Positions 13,260 through 27,993 of a stretch of DNA of 64,000 bases are shown in pieces. The DNA comes from Apophysomyces variabilis (taxonomy: Eukaryota; Mucoromycota; Mucoromycetes; Mucorales; Mucoraceae). The notes under the pieces are model-generated. The model searched no databases and was not told the DNA's origin. It saw nothing but the letters and a program-made list of their open reading frames with translations. Position 1 is the first letter of the stretch. Every line of letters begins with the position of its first letter. The stretch is from assembly GCA_002749535.1 (NCBI GenBank), contig MZZL01000409.1, positions 1,098,604 to 1,162,603 on the forward strand, written 5' to 3'. The position numbers were made by a program, and so were the translations under genes.

Positions 13260-15246
13260 ATGCTGTCGCTACAACGACACATTCCAATCCTAAAGCCTCA
13301 ACGTCTTCTACAAGCTGGGTTCAGCTTAAGGAAATATACAACAACTGTAGATAAACGTGAGCGCAAAGAAGAACATCATGCTGTTGTCTCCATTTTTGAT
13401 TTATTCTCCATTGGTGTTGGTCCGTCATCATCACACACTGTTGGTCCCATGCGAGCTGCCAAAATCTTTATGCATGACCTGAAGGAACACAAAGTGTTAA
13501 CGAGCGTTCACACGCTGCGTGTAGGTAACAGAAGACCGCACTGAGATAAGGTTTCATGTCCCGCTTATCAACGGCAAAATTTTCCAGATATGTTTGGATC
13601 CCTTGCGTTGACAGGTGTCGGCCACGGTACGCCCGATGCTATCCTAATGGGCATAGAAGGAGAAACGCCGGATGAGTGAGTTGAATAAATGAAGACAAAG
13701 AGGAATAATAACCAAGAAATACATGTGATAAAAGAGTAGACACTTCAACCATCAAATCACGAGTACAAGACATTTACAACACCAAGTCCATTCGTCTAGA
13801 CGGAACCCATCGGATCCATTTTGATCCAGAGAAACATCTGATCTTTAACTACCTCAAGACCCTACCACAGCATCCGAACGGTCTCAGATTTTGTGCGTAT
13901 GACAATGAAGCTAATATGATCGCCACGAATGAATATTTTAGTATTGGTGGAGGCTTTGTTGTCAATGAGGAAACTCAGCTAGATCACGGAGAAAATGTGT
14001 ATTATAAGCAAGAGAACAAAAAGAATGCATTGGCTTCAAGACGAGAACAAGATGTTGCTGTAGTGGCTTTACCATTTAGAAACGCAGACGAACTTTTGCA
14101 GGTCTGTCGGCGAGAAAACATGACAATCGCCCAGGTTGTTTATGAAAATGAACTACGATGGTCCACTCCGGAAGAAATCCGTCGAAAACTGTTACGTATA
14201 TGGAATACTATGGACGAAAGCATTCGCAACGGTGTCATGGCATCTTCAGATGGTAAAAAGGAAAATGCATGTTTAGAAGTAGAGAGAAGAAGAACTGAAA
14301 AGATGATTTGAATCCAGATTATCTGCCCGGACAGCTACGTGTGCGTCGGCGAGCCCCCAAGCTTTACGGGAAGCTCCTAAAGGGTCTATATGGTCCAGTG
14401 GTAACCAAATCCGAATACCACGATAGCCAAATAGCTGCGTCCAACGAATCTCTAGCAGTCGCCTTGCAACCATCCGCCTATCCTATTTCCCTCTCTGTCC
14501 TTCCCAAGCGACAACGAAAAAGATTTTTTTTACCAGCACTGGATTATCTCTCTGTCTATGCAATTGCAGTCAATGAAGAAAATGCTTGTGGTGGACGTGT
14601 AGTGACAGCACCTACCAATGGAGCAGCAGGCACCATCCCAGCCGTTCTGAAATATTATTTAGAATTTATTTCCGAACATCCCGAACGAGATGTAATGGAA
14701 TTTTTACTGACAACAGCAGCCATTGGCATGTTATTCAAACGTGGAGCAAGTATTTCTGGTAAGACATTCATCATTCAACTGTAGTTGTGCTAAAATTTGG
14801 ATTATTTTCCTCGCTAATTCGTAGCTGCCGAAGTCGGGTGTCAAGGAGAAGTCGGTGTTGCCTGTTCCATGGCTGCGGCTGGATTCACTGCTGTAATGGG
14901 TGGTACGGTGGACCAAGTCGAAAATGCTGCCGAAATTGGCATGGTAAACGAAATACACGCAACCTTGTTATCTAAAAATTCACCCATTGATCAATAACAG
15001 GAACACAACTTGGGCTTGACTTGTGATCCTATTGCTGGATTGGTTCAAGTGCCATGTATCGAACGCAATGCTTTGGCAGCGGTGAAAGCAATCGCAGCAG
15101 CTCAACTAGCGCTGAATGGGGAAGGTGATCATCGCGTCTCATTAGACCAAGTCATCGAGACCATGCGTCAAACCGGTCTTGATATGATGTCCAAATACAA
15201 AGAAACAAGTCAAGGAGGGTTGGCAGTCAATGTGCCAATGTGCTGA
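13260..15246 (+). CDS. L-serine dehydratase (L-serine ammonia-lyase), iron-sulfur type
   Basis: Deaminates L-serine to pyruvate and ammonia using a [4Fe-4S] cluster. Exons 13260-13524, 13588-13675, 13735-14252, 14318-14758, 14825-14943 and 15001-15246 give 558 residues. The N-terminal 30 residues are basic and amphipathic ([18 protein letters not shown]...), suggesting mitochondrial import. The beta domain starts at [17 protein letters not shown], followed by the alpha domain with [15 protein letters not shown]. Cluster ligands by family spacing are Cys443 (in GCQGEVGV), Cys485 (CDPIAG), Cys496 (VQVPC) and the C-terminal Cys558. The spacings 42, 11 and 62 match what I recall for the Legionella enzyme, whose last Cys caps the cluster. 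Most fungi are known for the PLP type, so this single-chain bacterial-type enzyme with six exons is notable. Confidence 0.93.
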
Positions 15247-15417
15247 CGAGAGTTTATCCTGATTTCTCTTTTTTTTGTTTTATTTATGACCACTATATCT
15301 TTGCTTCATTTAATTTCACATCTTTGCACCCATAAACGAACCAATCTTCATCTACAAAATCAAATCCGTGTGAGTCACAGAACAAAGGGCATGTCTTGAA
15401 TTTATCTTTCAACATTT

Positions 15418-15921
15418 TCATTGTATACTAACCGACTGACGAATACCCAAGTCCAACATGATTTCTTCCGAACCTCCAGGAATAGCAAAAGCACGCACTT
15501 CACGATATAATCGCTCGACTTTTTCACCTTGACCACCTATAGCAAAAGGGGAAGGAAGGGAAATGAATGAAATGGTTATACAACGCAGAAGATGCTGTAT
15601 TCTTACCTCTGGTGTATGCCAATCCACCAAAGATCTGGGCCGCTTCTCTAGCACAGAACTCAAAGGTTTGAGTAGCCTGGGCCTTGCAAAGAGCGATGGG
15701 ACCTCCCAAACGTAAGGGTTGCAAGTCGGCAGGAAGCTTCATCGTTTGATAGACCAAGATCTCCATCCAGGCATGAGTGGCTTCCACCTTGCGAATCATG
15801 TGTGCAAATTTGTTCCGGATCACTGGGTGATCTACCAACTTCTTGCCAAACGTCTTGCGTTTATGGGCATACTGACATCAAGTACAAAGTTGAAATGAGT
15901 GGAGGAAATTCTATGCCTACG

Positions 15922-15958
<37 letters not shown>

Positions 15959-16285
15959 TTGAGGGNNNNNNNNNNNNNNNNNNNNNNNNNNNNNNNNNNN
16001 NNNNNNNNNNNNNNNNNNNNNNNNNNNNNNNNNNNNNNNNNNNNNNNNNNNNNNNNNNNNNNNNNNNNNNNNNNNNNNNNNNNNNNNNNNNNNNNNNNNN
16101 NNNNNNNNNNNNNNNNNNNNNNNNNNNNNNNNNNNNNNNNNNNNNNNNNNNNNNNNNNNNNNNNNNNNNNNNNNNNNNNNNNNNNNNNNNNNNNNNNNNN
16201 NNNNNNNNNNNNNNNNNNNNNNNNNNNNNNNNNNNNNNNNNNNNNNNNNNNNNNNNNNNNNNNNNNNNNNNNNNNNNNNNNNNNN

Positions 16286-16319
<34 letters not shown>

Positions 16320-17850
16320 TTGAGGGCTTCCTCAACGCATACACGTGCAAAGCGGTTAGCCTGGATGACGATACCCATACGTTCACTGTTGAAATTGAAC
16401 ATAATGTATTTGAAACCTTTGTTCTCTTTGCCGATCAGATTGACCTTGGGGACCTTAACGTCCTCAAAGGTAACGTACGCGGTACCGGAGGGCCAAACAC
16501 CAGAACATTGCATCTGGCGTGTGCTGACACCCGGCATGGTTCTTTCAACCAATAGAAAGGAGATTCCTTCAAAACCAGGTTCACCTGTACGACATGCTAC
16601 AGTGAAATAGTCCGCGAACACACCATTCGTGATCCATTTCTTTTCACCGTTAAGCAGATACTATTGTTCGAGAATTCGCTCAGTAAGAATTCTAATATGG
16701 AAACACGGTAGCATTGGATGGCTTACATAATCGCCCATATCTTTGGCTTCCGTTTGAAGATTAGCGACATCGGATCCACCCGATGGTTCCGTAATGGCTA
16801 AACAGATGAATTTTTCACCTGAGAGACAATCTCTTACGACCTTCTTCTTGAGATAGTCGCTACCGAAATGAATGATAGGTGGCAAACCAATACCAAGACC
16901 ACCAACAAGAGCCCAGGTGACCTGTGTGTGATTGGGTATAATAGGGATACAAACAATGAGATCACTAGCAATCTCTTTTGGCTTCCTTTTCCAACACATA
17001 CACCACCTGATGCACAACGGGATAATTCGTCCAACGTCACCACATGATGGAAAGAATCGAAATTTTCTGGTTTGATATTTGCCGGCAAGGGATACGGCAT
17101 CAACTCAGGGTCGACATGGCCTACACAGGCTCCTAAAATGCCTGCCCTGGCGGCTTTGATAAACATCTCCTTGGGAATTTGTTTGGCCTCGTCCCATTCA
17201 TGCGTATAGGGCATGATTTCCTTCTCGACGAACTCTCGCACATGCTTTCGGACAGCGCGATGGGTATCATCGTAATAAGGACTAATAGCGTGTTATTGTT
17301 ACAGATCTTGAAAAGGACGCTACTTTCTGTCTTTGGTGATCGTCGCTTACCTATACCAATCTTGATACCACATAGGATCACCAAATGGTACCATATCGCC
17401 AAACGTGGAACCCACTTTGAGGAAAGAACTGCTTTCCTCTTCTACTTCTGGTTGTTCTGCTGAACCGATCTCTCCAATCAGATATTTTGGACCGAGTTTC
17501 TGCAGAACCGACGGGTTGTGGAAAGCATCGAATTGCTTCGTAGCATCTGTGCCGGCTGCCTTGAGAAGGACCTTTTTACCGCCTAAAAAGAAAAAAAGCT
17601 GTTTGTTAATAAACGCTTTATTTCAATAGGAAGAAGCTATTGTTGCCTACCAGGGTGATCATCAAGAAAAGAAGTTACATCATAGACCTTGTCATGAATG
17701 ACAACCCAACTTTTTTTGTTTGTGTTTTTGAAGTATTATAATATATATATATGATTTAGCATTTGTATGTATCTCCATTTATATGGACAATTACCAGTCG
17801 TTGTCCTGTTTATGCTTTGCCACTTCTTCCACAGTAAATTTAGCGACCAT
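15418..17850 (-). CDS. cytochrome b5 / acyl-CoA dehydrogenase fusion
   Basis: FAD enzyme expected to oxidise acyl-CoA thioesters in beta-oxidation or branched-chain breakdown. Exons 17850-17795, 17709-17651, 17582-17351, 17281-17002, 16921-16727, 16660-16319, 15871-15607 and 15536-15418 give 515 residues. Residues 1-75 form a cytochrome b5 heme domain (FTVEEVAKHK, then the heme-binding DDHPGG). The dehydrogenase domain follows with CLAITEPSGGSDVANL, VWPSGTAYVTFEDVKVPK and the C-terminal AFAIPGGSEEIMLDL, where the Glu pair marks the catalytic region of many members. The 320-N gap falls inside the intron between exons 6 and 7. Residues flow straight across it (VCVEEALK to YAHKRKTFG), so no coding sequence seems lost. 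A further small 3' exon after GTTAGT at the end cannot be excluded. Confidence 0.9.
15928..16326. repeat. duplicated gap flanks (poly-T plus ACCTTGAGGG) around an N run
   Basis: Left of the gap: 28 T at 15928-15955 followed by ACCTTGAGGG (15956-15965). Right of the gap: 31 T at 16286-16316 followed by the same ACCTTGAGGG (16317-16326). The two contig ends therefore overlap by about 38-41 bases and the 320 N at 15966-16285 most likely represent no missing DNA. Confidence 0.85.
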
Positions 17851-18126
17851 ATTATAGATGACAAGAGTGGGGAGAATATGAATTGGACCTTTTTTTTTTT
17901 TTTAATGAATGGGTTTAATGCAAGGAAAAAAAGAAGAGAGGGAAAGAAGGCGAAATATGAAGGACGAGGTAAAGAGCAAAAACAGATTAAAAAACAGGAG
18001 TCATGTCGCATGAGCAAAAAAGGCGTGTACATGCCTTTGCCTGTTCGTTTTCCACGTGAAAATAAAAAAAAAAGTTTACCCCACAGATTTGCATCGACAA
18101 TCGATGTTACACTTAGGTTATCTAAT

Positions 18127-19909
<1,783 letters not shown>

Positions 19910-19952
19910 GGCTTGGGTGATGGGAAAGGAGGAAGAGCAAAGAGAGAGAGAG

Positions 19953-19976
19953 GAAGAAGAAGAAGAAGAAGAAGAA
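19953..19976 (+). repeat. GAA microsatellite in the aminotransferase 5' leader
   Basis: Eight consecutive GAA units in a purine-rich tract (about 19929-19995), just upstream of the aminotransferase start on the opposite strand (TTC in the transcript). Confidence 0.8.
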
Positions 19977-19996
19977 AGACGGTAAAAAGGGAAGAA

Positions 19997-22135
19997 GAAT
20001 AAAATAGACGAAAAGGGGATCCGCGGACGTGCTCAGGGCTCTCCATCGCAACGACTTTCAATATCGTGATCTTTTTGATAAGTCCGCTCCATCACATCGA
20101 AGCCAGCCAAGCAAGCCAGCCCTTAGACTGAACCATAGTTTACGTATAAACAAAACCCTAACTTTCTCTATTGTTTCCCAAATGATGCATTAGCCTACAC
20201 AACTTTATCTATGATCTAGTCTGCCTCATCCTGTCCATCGATGCGTCACTGTAGAATGATCATCGCCTCCTACTTGACAGATACACGGAACCCACGGGTC
20301 CTCGTTTCAGTGTCCGATGGTTTCCACATGGGGAGGGATCCGTAAAACAGCTTTTGGTCCAATGAAGTGCTTCCTTTCCTCCTTTCGTCCCGGGACTGCG
20401 CCCTCGTCCTTTCAATTCCCGAAGAGCTTTCCGATGAATTTCACGGGAATTTTCCCGCCAAACTACCCATTGGTCAATATGACTAACGAAGTGACCTAAA
20501 AGAACTAAAACACGAAAACGCGTAAATTTGTGCCCTCCTGGCCTTGCTACGGTCACTGCTAGGGCCGTACTTTAATACAGATTGATTCACCTAATTATCA
20601 GTACTAACTATCCCACTTCAATGGTACCCTATCACGAGAATTTGTCCGTTCATTCATGACCCTTCCACTACAGAAATAAAACCACGAGATCTTCGACACT
20701 ATTACCAAGAAAAATCTCAATCTGTCAAGCCGAGAGTTAGCACCATCCATCGTATCTCACATCTGTCTGATAGGTTCTTTCTGATGATGTAGATTTGAAG
20801 TTTCACCTATCCTTCCTATGAGCGACCATACCTTGTTAATGCCAATCTTCATCTGCTTGCCTAGACTGACAACGTTTGTCTTGTACGGATCCTCACTCAG
20901 ATGATGGTGCTTTCTAACCTCGGCAAAGAAAGGCTCGTGCTTGGCAAGGGAGATAAGGTTTAAGTATGTCAGCAAATCCGGCATCATCGGCGGCAGTGTA
21001 GTCCAGCTGGGAATGGTATCGGTGCAACACTGAGATAGTAATTGTCAGACGCTCATCGAACATGCTTGATCTTGGTTCTATCACCTACACAGTTCAACCT
21101 TATCATAGTTATACTATAAACTGGTCAAACCTTCATTAACAGAATAAAGCTATCACCTAAACTAGATCTCGGATTAGCAATATCTCCCTAAATACCAAAG
21201 TTCGAACCATTCGTGTATACATTGATTTCATTCGTACTTGTTATGTGCGTCGCTTTGCTATTGAAAACAAAATGAAACGTGACTATGGAATAGAACGAAG
21301 AAGGTACGCTGCAAAACTGTACAATCTATTAGCGTATCATAAATCAAGCATTTTTAAGCAACAACAAAAAGCTTGCAATGATCGAAAGCGACTTACATAT
21401 GCTGCGAAAGGCTTGTATCCCACACTCAAAGATCGAACTAGTACGCAGGTGTGAAGCTATACTTAGGATTTCTTCGGTTAGAGCGCAATACTTGGTAATG
21501 GTGATCCTTGGTTAGAAAATGTCAGATATTTCTGAAAGTCAAGCCTTACAGTATTAAGAAGACAGATTTGGAAGTTAAATGAGGCTTCCAGACCCAGCTT
21601 GTCGTTATGAATGCTCAATTACTGTTTTAAGGAGTAATATGACTGCTGTCGTTTTATGATAGAGTCCTAATGAATATTTCCAAGTTTCTGAATAAGCAAA
21701 TAACTTCTAATGTGGAGTGTTCATGAGGGATGCATACAGATATGTTAACCATGTTTTGTATGTCATTCATGCACCATTGTCCAAACAGTGATAGACTTTC
21801 CCACTTAAAGTTTGTGTCCCGCACTGTGACCGCAAAGAACTATGATATCTACTGTTTGTTGCATAATATCTTCCACTTCTCTGGAATAAATTTTTTGTCT
21901 CCAAAGTGACATTTTCTGAAGCAACATACAAGTACCATGACGCTGCATGTCGAGAAAAAGATTCATCGCTGCAACCAATTTAGCCAATGGCGCAAATAAG
22001 TTTTAAGACTCAGCAGGTAATTAAACACCCGCCCGGAATTTAAAATGCAGCCCACTTTCTCACGCTTATGAAAGCTTTCCCTCGTTATCACACTCTCTCT
22101 TCACCACCTTTTCTTCTTGCTTGTGCTCTGACCTC
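19997..22135. other. intergenic, possible decayed coding fragments
   Basis: No complete gene recognised in about 2.1 kb. Near 20354 and 20466 there are CCAAT/ATTGG boxes. A minus-strand frame from about 21030 to 20830 has coding-like sequence (e.g. LLTYLNLISLAKHEPFF) ending at a plausible donor. A plus-strand frame at about 21203-21454 is lysine/arginine rich (e.g. RRYAAKLYNLLAYHKSS). Neither matches a family I know and neither has clear splice partners. They may be remnants of one or two genes. Confidence 0.35.
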
Positions 22136-23360
<1,225 letters not shown>

Positions 23361-23663
23361 ACATTGTACACTATAAGTCGTAAATATTGATCCCCCCCTT
23401 TTTTTTTTATTTCATGTGTAATATCCACTGCTTAGCTATTGAGACTCGTTTACGGTACTTGCTCTCTGTTCACAGAAGCGATCTATATCCATGAACATCC
23501 AATGATGGAACACTGGAAAAATCCCGAGGCTACAAGGTACATCCAAGATAAAGAGTGCTGAATATTCCATGCAAAATACGATACAGCTGCTTTGATTCTG
23601 TGTCTTTTTTTTTCTTATATTAAACATGTATTTTGTCAATGATGAACAAGGCATTTAGCCCAC
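23361..23663. other. convergent 3' flanks
   Basis: Shared terminator region between the hydratase (plus) and PAC4 (minus) genes. Contains a T/C run at 23392-23409 and no other feature. Confidence 0.5.
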
Positions 23664-24180
23664 TTAAGTGGTGGCTGTTTTGACCATTTCCATCAATTTC
23701 TTTTCTATGAATGAATTCAAAAGATCGTCTTGCTCGCCAATTTCCAAACTGACGTAGAATTGCTGCTTATACTTGATTGCTAAGGAAATGTAGGATAAGT
23801 AAAGCTAACAAAGAAAATGGTGGCTATTGCGCATGAAGGATTGTTTACCTAATCGTCGCGCCATATTTTTACTTCGTTCAGACACATCCCTGCCTAACAC
23901 TGTTGTGGCTGCTGGTATTGCCTACGGGATAAAAGTTAGAATAGAGCAGGTTATTCTCACAAGCTGTTTCTTTTCAACTACTAGCCTGGTTACCGAAAGG
24001 CGGCATAGCAAGCGAAAGATCGCTCAGTTTGCCATCCTTACCAACCCATACGAACATGGACTTGTCCATTTGAAGAAGTTGGAAATGAATCGGTTCTGTT
24101 AGGAACAAATGGGTTGCTTGGTGGACTAAGAATCGAGCTTGATCAGCATCTGCCATTAGGTGGAACGTGGAGTTGGACAT
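23664..24180 (-). CDS. proteasome assembly chaperone 4 homologue
   Basis: Predicted PAC4/PSMG4-type chaperone that pairs with PAC3 to help assemble the 20S proteasome alpha ring. Exons 24180-23986, 23921-23849 and 23779-23664 give 127 residues, the family size. Recognisable segments are the Met-Phe-Val-Trp-Val-Gly strand followed by LSDLSLAMPP and the AATTVLGRDVSERSKNMARR helix region. The first intron appears to use a GC donor (CAG then GCTAGT) with a normal AG acceptor. The GT donor just upstream, in TTCGGTAAC, leads to a stop in the next exon. The start lies only 31 bases from that of the divergent small gene on the plus strand. Confidence 0.8.
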
Positions 24181-24211
24181 CGTCTTGTTAATGAGTCCCT
24201 CAGCTTAAAAG

Positions 24212-24587
24212 ATGGACGCGCTCTTCCGGAAATTAGAACTCCGGTATCACGAATTAAACATGGAATCCTGCGCCGATGAGCTGCTCTTATGGCAAGAAAG
24301 TTCCAGTTAGTGAAAGAAGTAGATGCCGACAAGAAGCTGATAAATTAAAGCAAGGTGCTGATAATTTGTTCTTTAAAGATAGCGTTTTCGGTGAAATCGG
24401 GATTAGAGCTGCGTGCCGAATGAAGAGAGATCAGCATTCACTTCCTTTCTCTGTAAGTTGATAGGTGTGTCAATCTAATTTGCATTTGTGGATTAAATAC
24501 GCAAATCCACTAATAAACAGTAATTTTTTTTCGTTTATTCGTTTGCAGCGCTCTCTGTACAATCAGATTTCTTTTGAAAACTTCTAA
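24212..24587 (+). CDS. hypothetical 76-residue protein
   Basis: Not recognised. Exons 24212-24305, 24355-24452 and 24549-24587 join in phase to 76 residues. The introns are 49 and 96 bases with GTTAGT/CAAG and GTAAGT/TTTGCAG signals. The protein begins MDALFRKLELRYHEL, has an acidic middle (SCADELLLWQESS) and a basic C-terminal half (GIRAACRMKRDQHSLPFS, then LYNQISFENF). It has no signal peptide or membrane segment. The consistent phases and coding-like exons argue that it is real. The start codon is 31 bases from that of the PAC4 homologue, so the two share a very compact bidirectional promoter. Confidence 0.5.
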
Positions 24588-26559
24588 AGCGGGTAACTTA
24601 ATTACTAACACTTTTGACTAAGCGTTAAGTTCGCTGTCAAACGCACTATTCGATAATCGTCTTCGTTCTCTAACCTCTGATAATTACATAGTAATAAGCC
24701 TTTATGTTGCAACATTGATATTAACACCAGTAATCCGCACCAGATACGTCATCATCTAGAATAAAAGTTGAGAGAGAGACCGTGAGTAAAAGAGACATCG
24801 GGTCAACTGAATCTTTTGTTACCTATGAGACCCAGAGGCGATAGCTCGCTGTGTCGAACAGCTTAAGAACGCCAGATTCCAGGGCCTAAATCCCTGTTGA
24901 ACAGATGAGCTAGATGGAATGTCCCTACTGCCTTACTATAGAAGTGGATATGGGAAAATCGGTTTAACCGGCGTTACTCGCTATCACCCAGGTGGGCTGA
25001 TCATCGCTGAGGTTCTCGGGAACCCCTACAATGCAATCATACTAGGCTAGAAAAATAGAAAGGTTTTATTAAATGGGATTTGATACATTGTAACTGAATG
25101 CTTACCGAAAAGGGTACCGGTTAAAGCGATAGCATGCAGAGAGCCCAGACTAACTATGTTTTCGCATGTTAGTTGAGGCCAACCTCCGCAGCGGTATATA
25201 GTAGCACTAAAAAACGATGACTGAATTTAATTGTTTCTTTGTGAAAACTATCAAGTTCCTTACACATAAATAACTCATTCAATCAAACAGTAAAGAACAC
25301 CCAGTGAGTACAACCCCTGCATATAAAATGTGGTTAAATATACCTAAAAGCAAACGAAAGAAAGCTAGCGGTCCTCCCTGGTCAAACATCGTATGTAGCC
25401 TTGAACGGCGACGACGATTCCCGAAAAATGCGTTAGAGCCTGGCACGCTGCAAGGCAGGAATCGAGTGTTTGCTGTCCTGGATAATGACGAGAGACAGCG
25501 ATAAACAAAGGAAATAGATAGGCAGAAACGCAAATAAGTTAAACAAAACGCGGTCTCTTAATCAATGTTAGTCATTGAGACCCGCTCAAAGAAGCTGGAA
25601 CGAATTTTACCTTAGCATCATTTACAAATTTGAGAAGCTATGGTGCAGAATTGTCCAACTGAATGCTGATATAAGTAGTGCTTATCTCATGAATGCGTGC
25701 GTGTCGTCGGCAATCGAAATAGTCTGTCATATCCAAGAGGACGTGCACCAATATTCAATAGGTCTGTAAAGTCTCGCTTCTCAAATCGAGGCCATACATC
25801 ATCTCGTTAGTACATGTCATTTCGGCATAAATATTAGGGCGTTCCTGGCCTTGCGGAGTTTTTCCCTTTTGGATTCTCTTAAATTTTTTGATCCGATAAA
25901 ACAGGGCCGATCTGTCATTTTAAGATATTTATCAATGAAAGAAATGAGCCTTTCTGATAATTGTTTGCTGTATTCCGACATTATGTTGACGGACACTTGC
26001 CATGAACAAGGTAAATTAGGAAAATATTAGTTTAAGTCTCGGACAACACTTTTTGGATCTCCCGTCCTCCGGGAAACAACAGCAACATCTAAGAAAATGA
26101 AAAGTGGGTAACGCAGGTTAGATACTGGACTCTAAATATTCTACATAAGAAGTTACATTCGTATTGTTAGTCGCCTTGACTGCCGCGTTAAATCGAGTGA
26201 ATCGGTCTTCCTTCAGTTACAAGATTCGTAAGAGTACTCTTCAAGGCTAAAGTTATTAACAAAAGTTCAGGTAATTATTATGAGATAGTAGAATGTTTAG
26301 TTGGAATATTCCTGCGTGCCTTTTGATATAATATACTTCCAATAATCTGATAGAATAAAAAAACAGATTCAAGACTTATGATCGTAATAAGCATCTGTGA
26401 CTGAAACTGGCATTCCGCGCCGGAGCATAGCCAAGTGTTACCGCGGGCAGCAGTGTTCTGCTGACGTCATTGGCTTCTTTAGACGGGGAAAAAAGCAACA
26501 ATGTGTTTTTTTGTTCGTTATATTGAAGGTTACCTCCCCACTCTTTTTTCTCGCAAACC
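24588..26559. other. intergenic, no gene recognised
   Basis: About 2 kb, mostly AT-rich. A more GC-balanced block at about 24820-25060 has short complementary pieces (GGCGATAGC near 24837 against GCTATCACC near 24981), which could fold, but it matches no RNA family I know. At 25552-25585 CGGTCTC and GAGACCCG form a small hairpin. A minus-strand frame at 25533-25279 and a plus-strand frame at 25304-25504 overlap and look like chance. Confidence 0.4.
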
Positions 26560-27158
26560 ATGACCGCCGACAATAAAGACTGTTTAGCCGAGGCTGGAAA
26601 GACTGGTGCCATTACCGGTGGTTTTGGTCTGGTTGTTTCCGCCATGCAAAACACCGTTCAGAAGCATGGTGAAGGCGCTAAAGGTGTCTTTACCCGAACA
26701 GGCGGCACTATTGCACTCTTCGGTGAGTCATGGACAACAATATATACATATAGAGACGACGCCGTTTATGATGACCATATCTTCTAACGGTATAATTTTC
26801 GGTTTTCTCGTATGAAGCTGCCATGGGAGGTGTCTTCTCTCTCGGTGAATGCGTCGCGAAGGATATTCGCGGTGAAGACGATGCAGTGAATGCCGCCATT
26901 GGTGGTTGCGCTGCTGGACTGGTTGCCGGTATTAAGTGTAAGTGTTGTCATAAGATATGAATTCTTTTGTTGGGATACTGAACAGCAACGCGATCAGCTC
27001 ACTCTATTGGTAAAATGTGCCTGGCTTGTGCTGGTATTGGCGGCACCATGTTTGCATATGAATACTCTGGTGGACTCAAGGGATCACTCGCTGGAAAATC
27101 AAACGAAGAGAAGAAGGAATATAGAGAATCATTTTTCAAGAAGTCAGAACAAGCATAA
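26560..27158 (+). CDS. NADH:ubiquinone oxidoreductase subunit, NDUFA11/B14.7-like (Tim17/22/23 fold)
   Basis: Predicted accessory membrane subunit of mitochondrial complex I. Exons 26560-26722, 26818-26937 and 26998-27158 give 147 residues. Four hydrophobic segments with glycine-rich GxxxG-like packing follow the Tim17-fold pattern: ITGGFGLVVSAMQNTV, FTRTGGTIALF, AAIGGCAAGLVAGIK and CAGIGGTMFAYEYSGG. The GVFTRTGG and YEYSGG wording fits fungal NDUFA11 rather than Tim22. At the last junction an alternative acceptor 12 bases upstream keeps the frame and adds four residues. I chose the downstream one because the likely branch point (TACTGAAC) is too close to the first AG. Confidence 0.85.
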
Positions 27159-27993
27159 AATGCTGACAATAAACAAACAGAAACCTGCAACATTGTGCGC
27201 GCTAACGGGATAAATCAGCATGGGAACGAGACGATCGCGAAAATAATTCTTCTTGCAGAAGAGTCGAACTTTTCTGTTATCTGACTGAAACTACACGTTG
27301 CAGCTACCTTCAATCACATGGACGGAAATTACTGAAACGGTCATTAGAGATCATCTACAACATATCACTATTTACGCAATTAGATATCAGCCCTTCTTCA
27401 CGCGTCCTTGGGGAGGTTCGTCTTTCTTCTGCTCTATGATAAAGACCGCTCCGATTTACATCGACATTGTGCACCCCCAGTTACTTGGCGTATAAGCCAG
27501 TAAAATTGCTAATGAAAACAAAGAGCGCCCAATATTCACACTATTCTTTACTAAGAGAATGTACGATCTAACGGGCAACAGGGTCTACAAGACTTTTTGC
27601 TAAAAATGAAAAGTGATCGAGTTAAGCTGACCTATGTTGGAAGTGTTAGCTACTTAAATATTAGCGGCTGTGTATTGCTTTATTCGTTTACTCATTGCAA
27701 AGACCAGATAGTGAGAGATTGATATATATATATATATACATGGTAGGATTAGCTTTTGTGTGCCGCCAGTGTAAGAAAGAAGGTGCTGCTATTTGTCTGT
27801 AATGGAAGCTATCATTATAAGTCTTGGTTATGGTACTATATAACTGACATTCCTCTTATCTATGAAATTGGCTAATTCGGCTAAGAAAAACCATAAACTT
27901 TTAATGTATTTACAATCGATAGAATGAAAAAATGAGTGAAAAAGAGAGAAACAGATGAAGAATAGGAGGTCCCGGATTTTTTTTGTTTTGCTT
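27159..27993. other. intergenic between NDUFA11-like and Psf1 genes
   Basis: No gene recognised. Contains the TA microsatellite at 27722-27738 and AT-rich DNA that includes both 3' flanks of this convergent pair. Confidence 0.5.
27722..27738. repeat. TA microsatellite
   Basis: Seventeen bases of alternating A and T in an AT-rich intergenic stretch. Confidence 0.8.

Noticed and set aside
15917..16621. Long apparent open frame running through the N gap
   Set aside because: The frame includes poly-Lys and unknown residues from intron poly-A and N bases. The splice sites on each side give the acyl-CoA dehydrogenase without it.
24820..25060. Possible structured RNA (checked mentally against U1-U6, U3, SRP, RNase P/MRP)
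   Set aside because: A few complementary pieces exist but none of the family consensus boxes is present.
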